Shown here in pieces: positions 1 to 7,501 of a stretch of 32,475 nt of DNA. The notes under the pieces are model-generated. The model was not told the DNA's origin. It was given only the letters and a program-made list of their open reading frames with translations, and made no database searches. Each line of letters starts with the position of its first letter. Within the stretch, counting starts at the first letter, position 1. The position numbers and the translations under genes were made by a program. Source of the DNA: CAYHVK01 sp964360255 (GTDB taxonomy: Bacteria; Bdellovibrionota; Bdellovibrionia; Bdellovibrionales; UBA1609); assembly GCA_964360255.1 (NCBI GenBank), contig CAYHVK010000025.1, positions 1 to 32,475 of the forward strand. The letters are read 5' to 3'.

Positions 1-1260
1 CGCACCACGGAAGACTTTCATAAGAAAGCTGTCCAACAGATCTTACAAGAGCTCTGGGATAGCGGCGAGATTTATGAAGATACTTACGAGGGTTGGTACT
101 GCGTTAGTGAAGAGATTTTCTATACCGATAAAGAGCTTATCGACGGCAAAACTCCAACGGGCAAAGAAGTCGTAAAGATCTCTGAGAAAAACTACTTCTT
201 CAGAATGTCGAAGTACCAAAAAGCTCTTGTTGAATACATCGAAAAGAACCCGAAATTCATTCAACCTGATCACCGTAAAAATGAAGTGCTTTCGTTCTTG
301 AAACAACCCCTCACTGATCTTTGCATCAGCCGTCCAAAATCACGCTTGAGCTGGGGCATCGAAATTCCGTTTGCCAAAGATTATGTTACATATGTTTGGT
401 TCGATGCTCTTCTTAACTACGCGACGGGCGTGGGACTTAAACAAACTCCGCGTAATGATGAGTTCCGTAAATGGTGGGTCGATGCAGGCCCCATTCATAT
501 TATCGGCAAAGACATTCTCATAACTCACGCGGTGTACTGGCCCACTATGCTCATGGCCATCGGAGTTCCACTCCCTCAAACTATTTTTGCACATGGCTGG
601 ATTCTCAACAAAGATAACGAAAAGATGAGTAAGTCTCGCGGCAGCGTCATGGATCCTGTTGAATGGGTGAAACTTATCGGTGCCGATGCCCTTCGCTATT
701 TCTTAATTAACGATGTACCACTGGGCAATGATGCTCCAGTCTCTCATGAACTTATTATTGGTCGCGTGAACAGTGATTTAGCTAACAACTTAGGTAATCT
801 TCTCAGCCGCGCAACGAATCTGATTGGTAAATTCTTTGATGGACAGTCTCCTGGCGCATCGGGTGATGATGCTGCCACTCGTGCTCTTATTGAAGTCGCA
901 ACAGCCACTGCTGGTCGCGTACAACGCGAGATAGATGAGCTGGCTCCGCACAAAGCTATTGAGCACATTCGCCACCTTCTCAATGAAACAAATAAATTCC
1001 TTGAAGATAAAGCTCCATGGAAGCTGGCAAAAACAAATGTTGAAGAAGCGGGTCAACATCTCTACACCGCTATTGAGGTCTTGCGAATTGCCGGCGGATT
1101 ACTTGAACCCATTATGCCTGTGAAAATGAAATCACTTTTGCAGACTATCGGCGTAAAAGAAAATAAATGGGAGAACCTCAGTCTTTGGGGCGTGACTGTT
1201 AAAGGAACCCAGATTCAAAAACCTGAGCCTTTATTCCCGAGAGTCGAATTGCCGGAATAG
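1..1260 (+). CDS. metG: Methionyl-tRNA synthetase (5' end outside the window)
   Basis: Charges tRNA(Met) with methionine in the cytoplasm. The frame is open from base 1 (RTTEDFHKKAVQ...), so the N-terminus with the HIGH motif is missing and no start codon is visible. The KMSKS ATP-binding loop is at 622-636 (NEKMSKSRGS), preceded by the family motif YVWFDALLNY and by GKDILITHAVYWP. After KMSKS comes the helical anticodon-binding domain (DLANNLGNLLSR, DKAPWKLAK). The protein ends soon after with LFPRVELPE, so the C-terminal EMAP-type tRNA-binding domain found in some MetRS is absent. The stop codon lies inside a terminator hairpin. Confident on identity; subtype not resolved because the N-terminus is missing. 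Confidence 0.96.
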   Translation, partial: RTTEDFHKKAVQQILQELWDSGEIYEDTYEGWYCVSEEIFYTDKELIDGKTPTGKEVVKISEKNYFFRMSKYQKALVEYIEKNPKFIQPDHRKNEVLSFLKQPLTDLCISRPKSRLSWGIEIPFAKDYVTYVWFDALLNYATGVGLKQTPRNDEFRKWWVDAGPIHIIGKDILITHAVYWPTMLMAIGVPLPQTIFAHGWILNKDNEKMSKSRGSVMDPVEWVKLIGADALRYFLINDVPLGNDAPVSHELIIGRVNSDLANNLGNLLSRATNLIGKFFDGQSPGASGDDAATRALIEVATATAGRVQREIDELAPHKAIEHIRHLLNETNKFLEDKAPWKLAKTNVEEAGQHLYTAIEVLRIAGGLLEPIMPVKMKSLLQTIGVKENKWENLSLWGVTVKGTQIQKPEPLFPRVELPE

Positions 1261-1274
1261 TCCGGCAATTTTTC
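1248..1274 (+). terminator. Intrinsic terminator of metG, overlapping its stop codon
   Basis: ATTGCCGGA (1248-1256) pairs perfectly with TCCGGCAAT (1261-1269) over a 4-base loop containing the TAG stop, followed by TTTTTC. The left arm encodes the last residues of MetRS. Confidence 0.85.
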
Positions 1275-1301
1275 ATTGCCAGAATAATCTGGCAAACTCT
1301 C
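1248..1301. repeat. Tandem 27-bp hairpin repeat with a compensatory base change
   Basis: Unit 1 (1248-1274) and unit 2 (1275-1301) begin ATTGCCGGAATAG and ATTGCCAGAATAA. In unit 2 the stem pair G-C has become A-U on both arms (GCCGGA/TCCGGC against GCCAGA/TCTGGC), so the second hairpin is still perfectly paired. It sits between the metG and hppA stop codons, which face each other. Only unit 1 has a T tract on the + strand. Confidence 0.85.
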
Positions 1302-1302
1302 A

Positions 1303-3324
1303 TCAAACGATGAGCGGAACAATAAGAACAGAAATAATCGCGATGAGCTTGATAAGAATATTCATCGCCGGGCCTGTCGTATCCTTGAACGGATCACCAA
1401 CAGTATCGCCAATTACGGCAGCGCCATGAGCGCTACCACCTTTTTTCTCTCCCTCAAGATTCCCGGCTTCAATAAATTTTTTGCCGTTATCCCAAACGCC
1501 ACCCGCATTTGCCATGAGAAGAGCAAAAACGACTCCCGTAAGAAGCGAGCCCACTAGCATGCCGCCCAAAGCGACCGGGCCTAACGCAAAACCAATTATT
1601 ACAGGAGCTATTACAGTCACTAGCACTGGCGCAATCATTTCACGCAAAGAAGCTTTTGTTGAAATCTCAATACAACGAGCCGTATCAGGCTTACCTGTCC
1701 CATTGAGTAAGCCTGGGATTTCTTTAAACTGACGACGAATCTCTGCCACCATTTGCCCAGCTGCTTTACCAACAGAAGTCATTGTCATAGAGGCTGCAAG
1801 AAGCACAACCATTGCACCTAGAAACATTCCTATCACCACGTTGGGATCACTAATATCCATCACATCATTAACACCCGCCGTTTTAACAGCCTGTTTAAAC
1901 GCCACAAAAAGCGCGAGGGCTGTCATAGCTGCAGAACCAATGGCAAATCCTTTACCAACCGCCGCGGTTGTGTTTCCGAGAGCATCGAGACTATCTGTGA
2001 TTTTACGAACTTCAGGGCCAAGATGTGCCATTTCTGAAATTCCGCCTGCGTTATCAGCAATAGGTCCGTAAGAATCAATTGTCATTGTTACGCCCACAGT
2101 TGCCAGCATCCCAACCGCCGCGATGGCGATTCCATAAAGACCAGCATATTGGTACGAAGCAAAAATAGCACCGGCGATCAAAACCAAGGGCGCTGCTGTT
2201 GATTCTAGACCGATAGCAAAACCAGAAATAATATTTGTAGCCGCTCCAGTTTTTGAAGCTTCAGCCACTCGGCGCACAGGGCGTCCAGATGTATAATACT
2301 CCGTTACTTTTCCGATCAAAAGCCCGGCAATAGCACCCGAAAGAACGGCCCAGAAAATATTAAGGCCATATTCAAAATGAATAATGAGCCCAACAGTTCC
2401 TGCAGCAAAAACAACCATCGCAATCAACTCAGATAAATTAATCGCTAGTGAAGGTTTTAAATTTTTGAAAATATTAATACATAAAATTCCTAGTACCGAA
2501 GCGCCGAGACCAATGACTGAAAGTAAAAGTGGCAAGCCCAATAAAACTGTACGATCCACACCCGGAAAGTAATTACTTATAGTTTCCGGAGTCATTGTGG
2601 CCGCAATTGAAATAGAAGCGACCATAGCTCCTACATAAGATTCATAGATATCAGCGCCCATGCCGGCCACATCACCCACGTTGTCGCCAACATTATCGGC
2701 AATAACACCTGGATTACGCGGATCATCCTCTGGAATACCGGCTTCAAGTTTACCAACTAAATCAGAACCCACATCAGCAGCTTTGGTAAAAATACCGCCA
2801 CCGATACGCGCAAAGAGCGCAATTGAAGAGGCTCCCATAGAAAATCCGGCAATAATTCCTGGCCCCTCGGTATCCGCACCAAATTGATAGAACAAACCAC
2901 CAAGCGCCAAAAGCCCAAGGCTCGCAACAGCTAAACCCATGACTGATCCGCTATTAAATGAAACTAAAAGCGCCGCACCAATTCCGCGATCTTTCGCCGC
3001 CGCCGCAGTACGAACATTACCCTTGGTGGCGCTCTTCATACCGATAAAACCAGCCAAACCTGATGAAAGGGCTCCAAGAATAAAAGCTAGAGATGTATTG
3101 AGGCCAAGACCCCAAATTATTAAACCTGCAACCACGACAACGAAGATAACGATCTTCGAGTACTCTGCCTTCAAAAATGTCATAGCGCCCAAATGAATTT
3201 CATCAGCAATGGCCACCATTTTTTCATTCCCTGTGGGCTGACGAACAACGAGAAGATACGTGATAAGGGCTGCTAAAAGACCAATGACGCCCGCAATTGG
3301 GGCTACAATTCCAACTTCTATCAT
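1303..3324 (-). CDS. hppA: Membrane-bound ion-pumping pyrophosphatase, K+-dependent type
   Basis: Integral membrane enzyme that couples pyrophosphate hydrolysis to H+ (or Na+) export; about 673 residues with some 15-16 hydrophobic segments, normal for the family. The substrate-binding motif DVGSDLVGKLEAGIPEDDPRNP, followed by IADNVGDNVGDVAGMGADIYES, is intact, as is the C-terminal GAAVIGDTVGDPFKDTTGPA. The stretch GNTTAAVGKGFAIGSA carries Ala where K+-independent enzymes carry Lys, which by family knowledge marks the K+-dependent class. Pumped ion not decided. I place the start at the ATG of MIEVGIVAP because AGGAG lies 8 bases upstream; a 16-residue longer frame exists but has no ribosome-binding site. 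Divergent from the gene at 3395. Confidence 0.95.
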   Translation of the reverse strand: MIEVGIVAPIAGVIGLLAALITYLLVVRQPTGNEKMVAIADEIHLGAMTFLKAEYSKIVIFVVVVAGLIIWGLGLNTSLAFILGALSSGLAGFIGMKSATKGNVRTAAAAKDRGIGAALLVSFNSGSVMGLAVASLGLLALGGLFYQFGADTEGPGIIAGFSMGASSIALFARIGGGIFTKAADVGSDLVGKLEAGIPEDDPRNPGVIADNVGDNVGDVAGMGADIYESYVGAMVASISIAATMTPETISNYFPGVDRTVLLGLPLLLSVIGLGASVLGILCINIFKNLKPSLAINLSELIAMVVFAAGTVGLIIHFEYGLNIFWAVLSGAIAGLLIGKVTEYYTSGRPVRRVAEASKTGAATNIISGFAIGLESTAAPLVLIAGAIFASYQYAGLYGIAIAAVGMLATVGVTMTIDSYGPIADNAGGISEMAHLGPEVRKITDSLDALGNTTAAVGKGFAIGSAAMTALALFVAFKQAVKTAGVNDVMDISDPNVVIGMFLGAMVVLLAASMTMTSVGKAAGQMVAEIRRQFKEIPGLLNGTGKPDTARCIEISTKASLREMIAPVLVTVIAPVIIGFALGPVALGGMLVGSLLTGVVFALLMANAGGVWDNGKKFIEAGNLEGEKKGGSAHGAAVIGDTVGDPFKDTTGPAMNILIKLIAIISVLIVPLIV

Positions 3325-3394
3325 GCTAATTACTCCTGAAGTAAACAGTTCTTCGCTCATCATTTGGTCCAAACCATAAGGAAGTCAAGCCTCT

Positions 3395-3766
3395 ATGATA
3401 TCTTACGAAATTTATAAATTTATTCATATCGTCGGCCTCGCCATCACCGTTTTTTCTTTGGGAGCGTTAGCTCTGCAAATGATCAATCAGAAAACAGCAG
3501 AATTTAAAAATAAAAAGTTCATCGCTATCGGGCATGGACTTGGTCTTTTTATGCTGCTACTAGGCGGCTTCGGAATGCTCGCGCGACTAGGGATTGTACG
3601 CGAAATGCCAACATGGGTAATTATTAAAATCGTTATCTGGCTTGTTATCGGAGCTATTCTTGCGCCAATGAAACGCAAACCCCAGTGGAGCGGTTGGCTT
3701 TGGGCCGTCGTTCTTATTCTTGTTTCGGCAGCGGCATGGACAGCTCTTTTCAAACCGTTCCAGTAG
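3395..3766 (+). CDS. Small four-helix integral membrane protein, function unknown
   Basis: 123 residues with four hydrophobic segments, roughly residues 8-27, 45-65, 75-92 and 100-118. It starts MISYEIYKFIHIVGLAITVFSLG. A conserved-looking His near the start of helix 1 (KFIHIVG) and another in helix 2 (GHGLGLF) recall small haem- or copper-associated four-helix membrane proteins, but that is only a resemblance. AAGGAAG lies about 11 bases before the ATG. It is divergent from hppA with a 70-base gap and converges on the RNA methyltransferase. No signal peptide is needed, since the first helix doubles as anchor. I do not recognise a named family. Confidence 0.8.
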   Translation: MISYEIYKFIHIVGLAITVFSLGALALQMINQKTAEFKNKKFIAIGHGLGLFMLLLGGFGMLARLGIVREMPTWVIIKIVIWLVIGAILAPMKRKPQWSGWLWAVVLILVSAAAWTALFKPFQ

Positions 3767-3777
3767 AATTTTACGTA

Positions 3778-4911
3778 TTAATTAATTTTGTATTCTAAAA
3801 AGCGGCAATCGATATTGCCGTTGAAAACTTGGATTTTACGAGTGGCCTTAAGTTTTAAAGCTCCAGTGAGCTCATCATTTCCTGAAATCATCCACATCGT
3901 CCAGCCTTTGAAATTCTGCTTTAAACCAAACGCGAAATCACGATACACATCTTTTAATTCTTCATCGACACCCAAGCGCTCTCCGTAAGGAGGATTCACA
4001 ATTAAAATTCCCTTCTTACCCTCAAGTTCAGGTGGCGGTACTATAGCGTCAACATAGGCTCTTTCGAACTTTATCGTATCATCTACGCCCGCACGACGAG
4101 CATTAGCTTCAGCCACACGAATGACTTTGCCATCACGATCAGAGCCAAAAATTTTAAGAGGCTGTTCAGTCTCAGCTGTCATGGCATCAGAGAGTACAGT
4201 TTCCCAAACATCAGGATTAAAATCTTTAAGACGTTGAAACCCAAATTTATTTTTAAAAGAACCCGGAGCAATCTTACGTGCCATCATTGCGGCCTCGATA
4301 AGAATAGTTCCTGATCCACACATTGGGTCTACTAAAGGAATATCTTCGTTCCAGCCCGCAAGGCTTAATAAACCGGCAGCCAAATGCTCACGTAAAGGAG
4401 CTTCACCTTGTTCTTTTCTATAACCACGACGAGTGAGTGGCTCACCTGATGTATCAAGAGCCACTGATACAGTGTCTTCTACAATACGAATCATAACTAA
4501 AAGATCAGGATTGTCTGAATCAATATCAGGGCGCTCATCGAATTTCTCACGAAACTGATCAACGATGGCATCTTTGGCTTTTAAAGTCACAAAGCGCTGA
4601 TCTTTAAAGTATGAATCGCGCACGGTCGAGTCGATAGCAAGAGTGTCTTTCGGCCCAATATACTGGGTGAAATCATGTTTTCGAACGCCGTGATAGAGTG
4701 CATCGTTACTATTCGCTTTAAATTCTAAAATCGGTTTTAACACGCGAGTCGCCGTACGCAAATGAAGATTGGCTTTATAACAGCCGGCCACATCGGCCTC
4801 GAACTCGACTCCAATAGAAGATTTTGAAAGGACTTTTAAACCCAGGCTTTGAAGTTCTTTTTCTAACACATCCGCCAAACCGCGTGAGGTCTGAGCAATA
4901 TACTTATCCAT
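3778..4911 (-). CDS. THUMP-domain class I RNA methyltransferase (RlmL/YpsC-like)
   Basis: Cytoplasmic SAM-dependent methyltransferase that probably makes N2-methylguanosine in rRNA, as the N-terminal half of E. coli RlmL and B. subtilis YpsC do. Residues about 40-160 form the THUMP RNA-binding domain (CYKANLHLRTATRVL is the preceding ferredoxin-like part). The SAM-binding motif is DPMCGSGTILIEAA at 195-208 and the catalytic N-P-P-Y is NPPYGERLG at 306-314. At 377 residues it has the single-domain length, without the RlmK half of E. coli RlmL. It is last in a leftward run (6347 to 3778) with an 8-base gap to the gene before it. Target nucleotide cannot be read from sequence. Confidence 0.93.
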   Translation of the reverse strand: MDKYIAQTSRGLADVLEKELQSLGLKVLSKSSIGVEFEADVAGCYKANLHLRTATRVLKPILEFKANSNDALYHGVRKHDFTQYIGPKDTLAIDSTVRDSYFKDQRFVTLKAKDAIVDQFREKFDERPDIDSDNPDLLVMIRIVEDTVSVALDTSGEPLTRRGYRKEQGEAPLREHLAAGLLSLAGWNEDIPLVDPMCGSGTILIEAAMMARKIAPGSFKNKFGFQRLKDFNPDVWETVLSDAMTAETEQPLKIFGSDRDGKVIRVAEANARRAGVDDTIKFERAYVDAIVPPPELEGKKGILIVNPPYGERLGVDEELKDVYRDFAFGLKQNFKGWTMWMISGNDELTGALKLKATRKIQVFNGNIDCRFLEYKIN

Positions 4912-4919
4912 TATAATTC

Positions 4920-5207
4920 TCAGTTCTTTTTGGCTGGTGGCTTAGGGGCCGTTTTTCGAGAAGAAGTTTTCGCTTCGCCTTCATTAGAAGAAGTGTTCTT
5001 TTTAAAAATATTTTGCATGATTTTTTGCTCAAAGGTACGACGATCCGTTTTTAATGTGGGGTTTGTCATTTCAGTTTGAACACGAAGATCTTGCTCATCA
5101 ATGCCGCCCGGATATTGGCGATTGGCAGGAGCCGTCTCAGCCGCATAAGAAAAACCACCGAACTGAGTAAAAACTAATAGAGCAGCACTGATTAATAACG
5201 ATTTCAT
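4920..5207 (-). CDS. Small secreted protein with Lys/Pro-rich tail, unknown function
   Basis: 95 residues. An N-terminal signal peptide is clear (MKSLLISAALLVFTQFGGFSYAAE, probable cleavage after SYA or YAA). The mature part is short and polar, with no cysteine, and ends in a basic tail (SSRKTAPKPPAKKN). It lies 10 bases after the amidase stop and 8 bases before the RNA methyltransferase, so it is probably cotranscribed with both. The ribosome-binding site is weak. I do not recognise a family. The tail could bind polyanions such as cell-wall or nucleic-acid polymers, but that is a guess from composition. Confidence 0.75.
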   Translation of the reverse strand: MKSLLISAALLVFTQFGGFSYAAETAPANRQYPGGIDEQDLRVQTEMTNPTLKTDRRTFEQKIMQNIFKKNTSSNEGEAKTSSRKTAPKPPAKKN

Positions 5208-5217
5208 ACTTTAAGGT

Positions 5218-6081
5218 TTAACATAAACGACGGTGATCGGCCATGGGGATTTGCTCTCGAACTTTTGAAATCAGCTCAGGGTTCAACTCGACGACAAAGT
5301 AATCCGGCTGAGATTTCTTTATCTCTTTTACAATTTCGCCCCAAGGGTCCACACAAAGTGAATGGCCGTAGGTCTTTTTGACTCCCTTAGCGCTTCTATG
5401 AGTACCGGCTTGAGCTGCCGAAATCACATAGGCCTGACATTCAATAGCCCGAGCCCGGTTTAAAATATGCCAATGGGCTTTACCTGTCGGCACTAAAAAG
5501 GCCGATGGAATGAGTATCAGATCTACTTTTTCATGAGCATATTTCAAAAATAAGTTTGAAAAGCGAATGTCATAACAAATAGTCAGGCCAATCCTCCAAC
5601 CGTCAATATCAATAGTGCTGGCTTCGCTACCATGGGTAAATAAATCCGACTCACGCACCGGCGGAGCCCCTTTCACCTGCACGTCAAAGAGATGAATTTT
5701 CTTATAGAGCACCTGAACTTGCTCGCCAGTCACAATCACTGTGGCGTTGTAGTTCTTTACGCCGTCTGTATATGCCACAGAGCCAAAAAACAAATCACAG
5801 CGATTCTTCTTGGCCCAAACCTGAAAGCGAGTCCAAAACTCTTCTTTAAGAGTGCAGTAAACTTTTGCATCATCATTTCGGATTCGCATGTAAAGAGTAT
5901 TTTCTGGAAGACAAACAAGGCGAGGCTTAGAACGTTCGATCTTCTTCAACTGACGAAAAACCATTTCGATGTTTTTCTCGAGGCTGTCCACTGACGTTAA
6001 TTGTACGACGGCGATTTTAATTTTGTTTTTTGAATCTACTTGTTGGCTTCCGTGATGCCAGCTGCCGCCACTGGTTTGCAT
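5218..6081 (-). CDS. Carbon-nitrogen hydrolase (nitrilase superfamily, Nit1/Nit2-like)
   Basis: Cytoplasmic amidase of the nitrilase fold. Its catalytic triad is visible: Glu60 in LPENTLY, Lys128 in YKKIHLFDV and Cys169 in LTICYDIRF. The YKKIHLFDV and CYDIRF forms match the Nit1/Nit2 branch, whose known substrates are deaminated glutathione and omega-amidated 2-oxo acids, so a metabolite-repair role is likely though not shown. The ATG at 6081 overlaps the upstream gene by 46 bases and adds about 18 residues before the conserved strand IKIAVVQL. The real start may be a non-ATG codon closer to that strand. It is followed at 10 bases by a small secreted protein. Confidence 0.9.
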   Translation of the reverse strand: MQTSGGSWHHGSQQVDSKNKIKIAVVQLTSVDSLEKNIEMVFRQLKKIERSKPRLVCLPENTLYMRIRNDDAKVYCTLKEEFWTRFQVWAKKNRCDLFFGSVAYTDGVKNYNATVIVTGEQVQVLYKKIHLFDVQVKGAPPVRESDLFTHGSEASTIDIDGWRIGLTICYDIRFSNLFLKYAHEKVDLILIPSAFLVPTGKAHWHILNRARAIECQAYVISAAQAGTHRSAKGVKKTYGHSLCVDPWGEIVKEIKKSQPDYFVVELNPELISKVREQIPMADHRRLC

Positions 6082-6347
6082 GTCCAGCCTGCCTTTTCTA
6101 GGTTGCCTTTGATATTTTCAACGATCTTGTCACAGCTGCCAGCGAACTTTCCGCCGCCAACATCTTTATCGAGGCCAGCTTTAGTGTAGATAGTTTTACA
6201 CTCGTCCCCTGCTTTTTCGACACGGATAGTACGTACAATCTTTTTATTCTTGCACATAACGTAATCCATATCGTTCTGAGCAATTGCCGCCTCCGCCTGT
6301 AAAACGAGCGAGAGCAGAACTGATATAAATATTGTGTATAAAGACAT
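6036..6347 (-). CDS. Small secreted cysteine-containing protein, unknown function
   Basis: 103 residues from the chosen start, MSLYTIFISVLLSLVLQAEAAIAQ. GGGGAG lies 4 bases before this ATG, which decides it over longer in-frame starts with no ribosome-binding site. The signal peptide is probably cleaved near AEA or AIA. The mature part (NDMDYVMCKNKKIVRTIRVE...) has four cysteines (MCKN, DECKT, GSCDK, WTCKP) that could form two disulfides, consistent with a periplasmic location. Its 3' end overlaps the annotated start of the amidase. No family recognised. Translation may be controlled by a hairpin that pairs with the ribosome-binding site (6350-6383). Confidence 0.75.
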   Translation of the reverse strand: MSLYTIFISVLLSLVLQAEAAIAQNDMDYVMCKNKKIVRTIRVEKAGDECKTIYTKAGLDKDVGGGKFAGSCDKIVENIKGNLEKAGWTCKPVAAAGITEANK

Positions 6348-6349
6348 AA

Positions 6350-6383
6350 GGCTCCCCATTCTTAAAGGATAACGAAGGGAGCC
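6350..6383 (-). promoter_or_regulatory. Hairpin pairing with the ribosome-binding site of the 6347 gene
   Basis: Read on the - strand, GGCTCCC (6383-6377) pairs perfectly with GGGAGCC (6356-6350) across a 20-base loop. The right arm contains the GGGAG ribosome-binding site 4 bases before the ATG at 6347, so the fold would hide it. Regulation is inferred. Confidence 0.4.
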
Positions 6384-6417
6384 CCTCATCTCAAGGGATG
6401 AGTGAATCAAAATTAGA

Positions 6418-6684
6418 TTATTTTGACTTAGAAGCGGCTTTTTTCGCCGGTTTTTTGGTTTTCGCAGCTGCAGTCGCTTTTTCTAGCAACTTCACGTTTG
6501 AATAATCGAGGAGTCCCTCTTTCTTCAAAACGCCTTCTTTTTTGTCAAAGTGAGTTTGAACGCGAGCGCCTTGAACACGAATCTTCATTTTAGCAGCGTT
6601 AATTTCAAGAACTGCGCCTTTTTTGCCTTTATCAGAGCCAGCGATCACTTCTACAGTGTCACCTTTTTTAATTTTCAATTTCAT
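6418..6684 (-). CDS. rplX: 50S ribosomal protein L24 (uL24)
   Basis: RNA-binding KOW protein that helps start 50S assembly. The N-terminal KOW motif KIKKGDTVEVIAGSDKGKKGAVLEI is unmistakable and is followed by KIRVQGARV and LLDYSNVKLLE, as in L24. It is shorter than the usual ~103 residues (88): the middle loop is trimmed and the end is replaced by a Lys/Ala tail (AAAKTKKPAKKAASKSK). Its ATG overlaps the rpmB stop as TAATG, with AAGGAG inside rpmB, so translation is coupled. Its place beside rpmB, rather than between rplN and rplE in the spc operon, is unusual. It could be the only L24 or a second copy. Confidence 0.9.
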   Translation of the reverse strand: MKLKIKKGDTVEVIAGSDKGKKGAVLEINAAKMKIRVQGARVQTHFDKKEGVLKKEGLLDYSNVKLLEKATAAAKTKKPAKKAASKSK

Positions 6685-7043
6685 TAGTTGGCTCCTTTTT
6701 TAGCCGTCTTACCAGGCGTCTTAGCCACTTTCTCAGCTTTTGCAGCTTTAGGTGCAGACTTCTTGCGTGAAAGCGCGTGTTTGATTTTATTTTTAACTTC
6801 TAGGGCTCTTTTAGAGAGGTTTTTATCTAGAGCGTTCAAAATGTAAGTGTCAAAACCACCATTGTGCTCAAGAGTACGAATTGTGCTAGTTGCAATTTGA
6901 AGACGTACTGAACGGTTCAGCGTATTGCTAAATAGTTGTTTATACTGAACATTAGGCTGTGCCTTGAATTTTGTTTTAATATTCGAGTGGCTCACTAAGT
7001 TCTTAACTACGGGGCCTTTTCCCGAAAGCTCACAGCGTGACAT
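6684..7043 (-). CDS. rpmB: 50S ribosomal protein L28 (bL28) with Lys/Ala tail
   Basis: Structural protein of the 50S subunit. The N-terminus MSRCELSGKGPVVKNLVSHSNIKTK is the L28 signature, followed by FKAQPNVQ and LQIATSTIRTLEHNGGFDTYIL. There is only one cysteine, so this is the zinc-free form. At 119 residues it is longer than most L28: the last ~25 residues are a Lys/Ala tail (KSAPKAAKAEKVAKTPGKTAKKGAN), like that of the adjacent L24. GGAG lies 8 bases before the ATG. It is first in a leftward operon with rplX and divergent from rpsR. Confidence 0.92.
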   Translation of the reverse strand: MSRCELSGKGPVVKNLVSHSNIKTKFKAQPNVQYKQLFSNTLNRSVRLQIATSTIRTLEHNGGFDTYILNALDKNLSKRALEVKNKIKHALSRKKSAPKAAKAEKVAKTPGKTAKKGAN

Positions 7044-7109
7044 GATAATGCTCCTTCATCCTTCGATAAATTATCTTATAAGAACAATGGGTATAGGTGA
7101 AAATGACCC

Positions 7110-7138
7110 TTGTTGTCCACCATATTTTATCGTATAAG
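7110..7138 (+). promoter_or_regulatory. Probable sigma-70 promoter of rpsR
   Basis: TTGTTG at 7110-7115 and TATAAG at 7133-7138 with a 17-base spacer, 26 bases before the rpsR ATG. The GATAAATTATC palindrome at 7065-7075 lies on the rpmB side of the same divergent gap. Confidence 0.5.
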
Positions 7139-7164
7139 CTTTTAGCTCGAAATAAGAGGTAAAA

Positions 7165-7434
7165 ATGAAAAAGACCGTTAGATCTAAATTCCGTCCTGAG
7201 TACCCTGTCGACTTTATCTTTGATTATAAAGATCCAGTCACTCTTAGCCGTTTCGTTATGGAAGGCGGAAAAATCGTTCCAGCTCGCATCAGCAAGCTCA
7301 GCCTGACACAACAACGTAAAGTCGCTGCTGCAGTTAAACGCGCTCGTAGCTTGGCTCTTCTTCCTTACGGAACAATCGCTAACGACAACCTAGGCCGCGT
7401 AGAACCAGTTAGCCCTAAGCCTTTCGCAATCTAA
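7165..7434 (+). CDS. rpsR: 30S ribosomal protein S18 (bS18) with C-terminal extension
   Basis: Small-subunit protein of the platform. The core FIFDYKDPVTLSRFVMEGGKIVPARI followed by QQRKVAAAVKRARSLALLPYG matches S18 (compare IDYKD, GKIVPxRI, AIKRARxLALLPY). No cysteine is present, so it is a zinc-free form. After LLPYG there is a ~20-residue extension (TIANDNLGRVEPVSPKPFAI) not seen in typical S18. GAGG lies 4-5 bases before the ATG. It stands alone, divergent from rpmB-rplX, rather than between rpsF and rplI. A genome-wide look would show whether it is the sole S18. Confidence 0.9.
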   Translation: MKKTVRSKFRPEYPVDFIFDYKDPVTLSRFVMEGGKIVPARISKLSLTQQRKVAAAVKRARSLALLPYGTIANDNLGRVEPVSPKPFAI

Positions 7435-7462
7435 TTTTAGTTTTTAAAGACTATTATTAAAG

Positions 7463-7494
7463 ACGCCTAACAGACGATGTTTGTTGGGCGTTTT
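7463..7494 (+). terminator. Intrinsic terminator of rpsR
   Basis: ACGCCTAACA (7463-7472) pairs with TGTTGGGCGT (7482-7491), ten base pairs including one G-T, followed by TTTT. It may also serve the convergent gene ending at 7502. Confidence 0.85.
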
Positions 7495-7501
7495 GCTTTA
7501 T

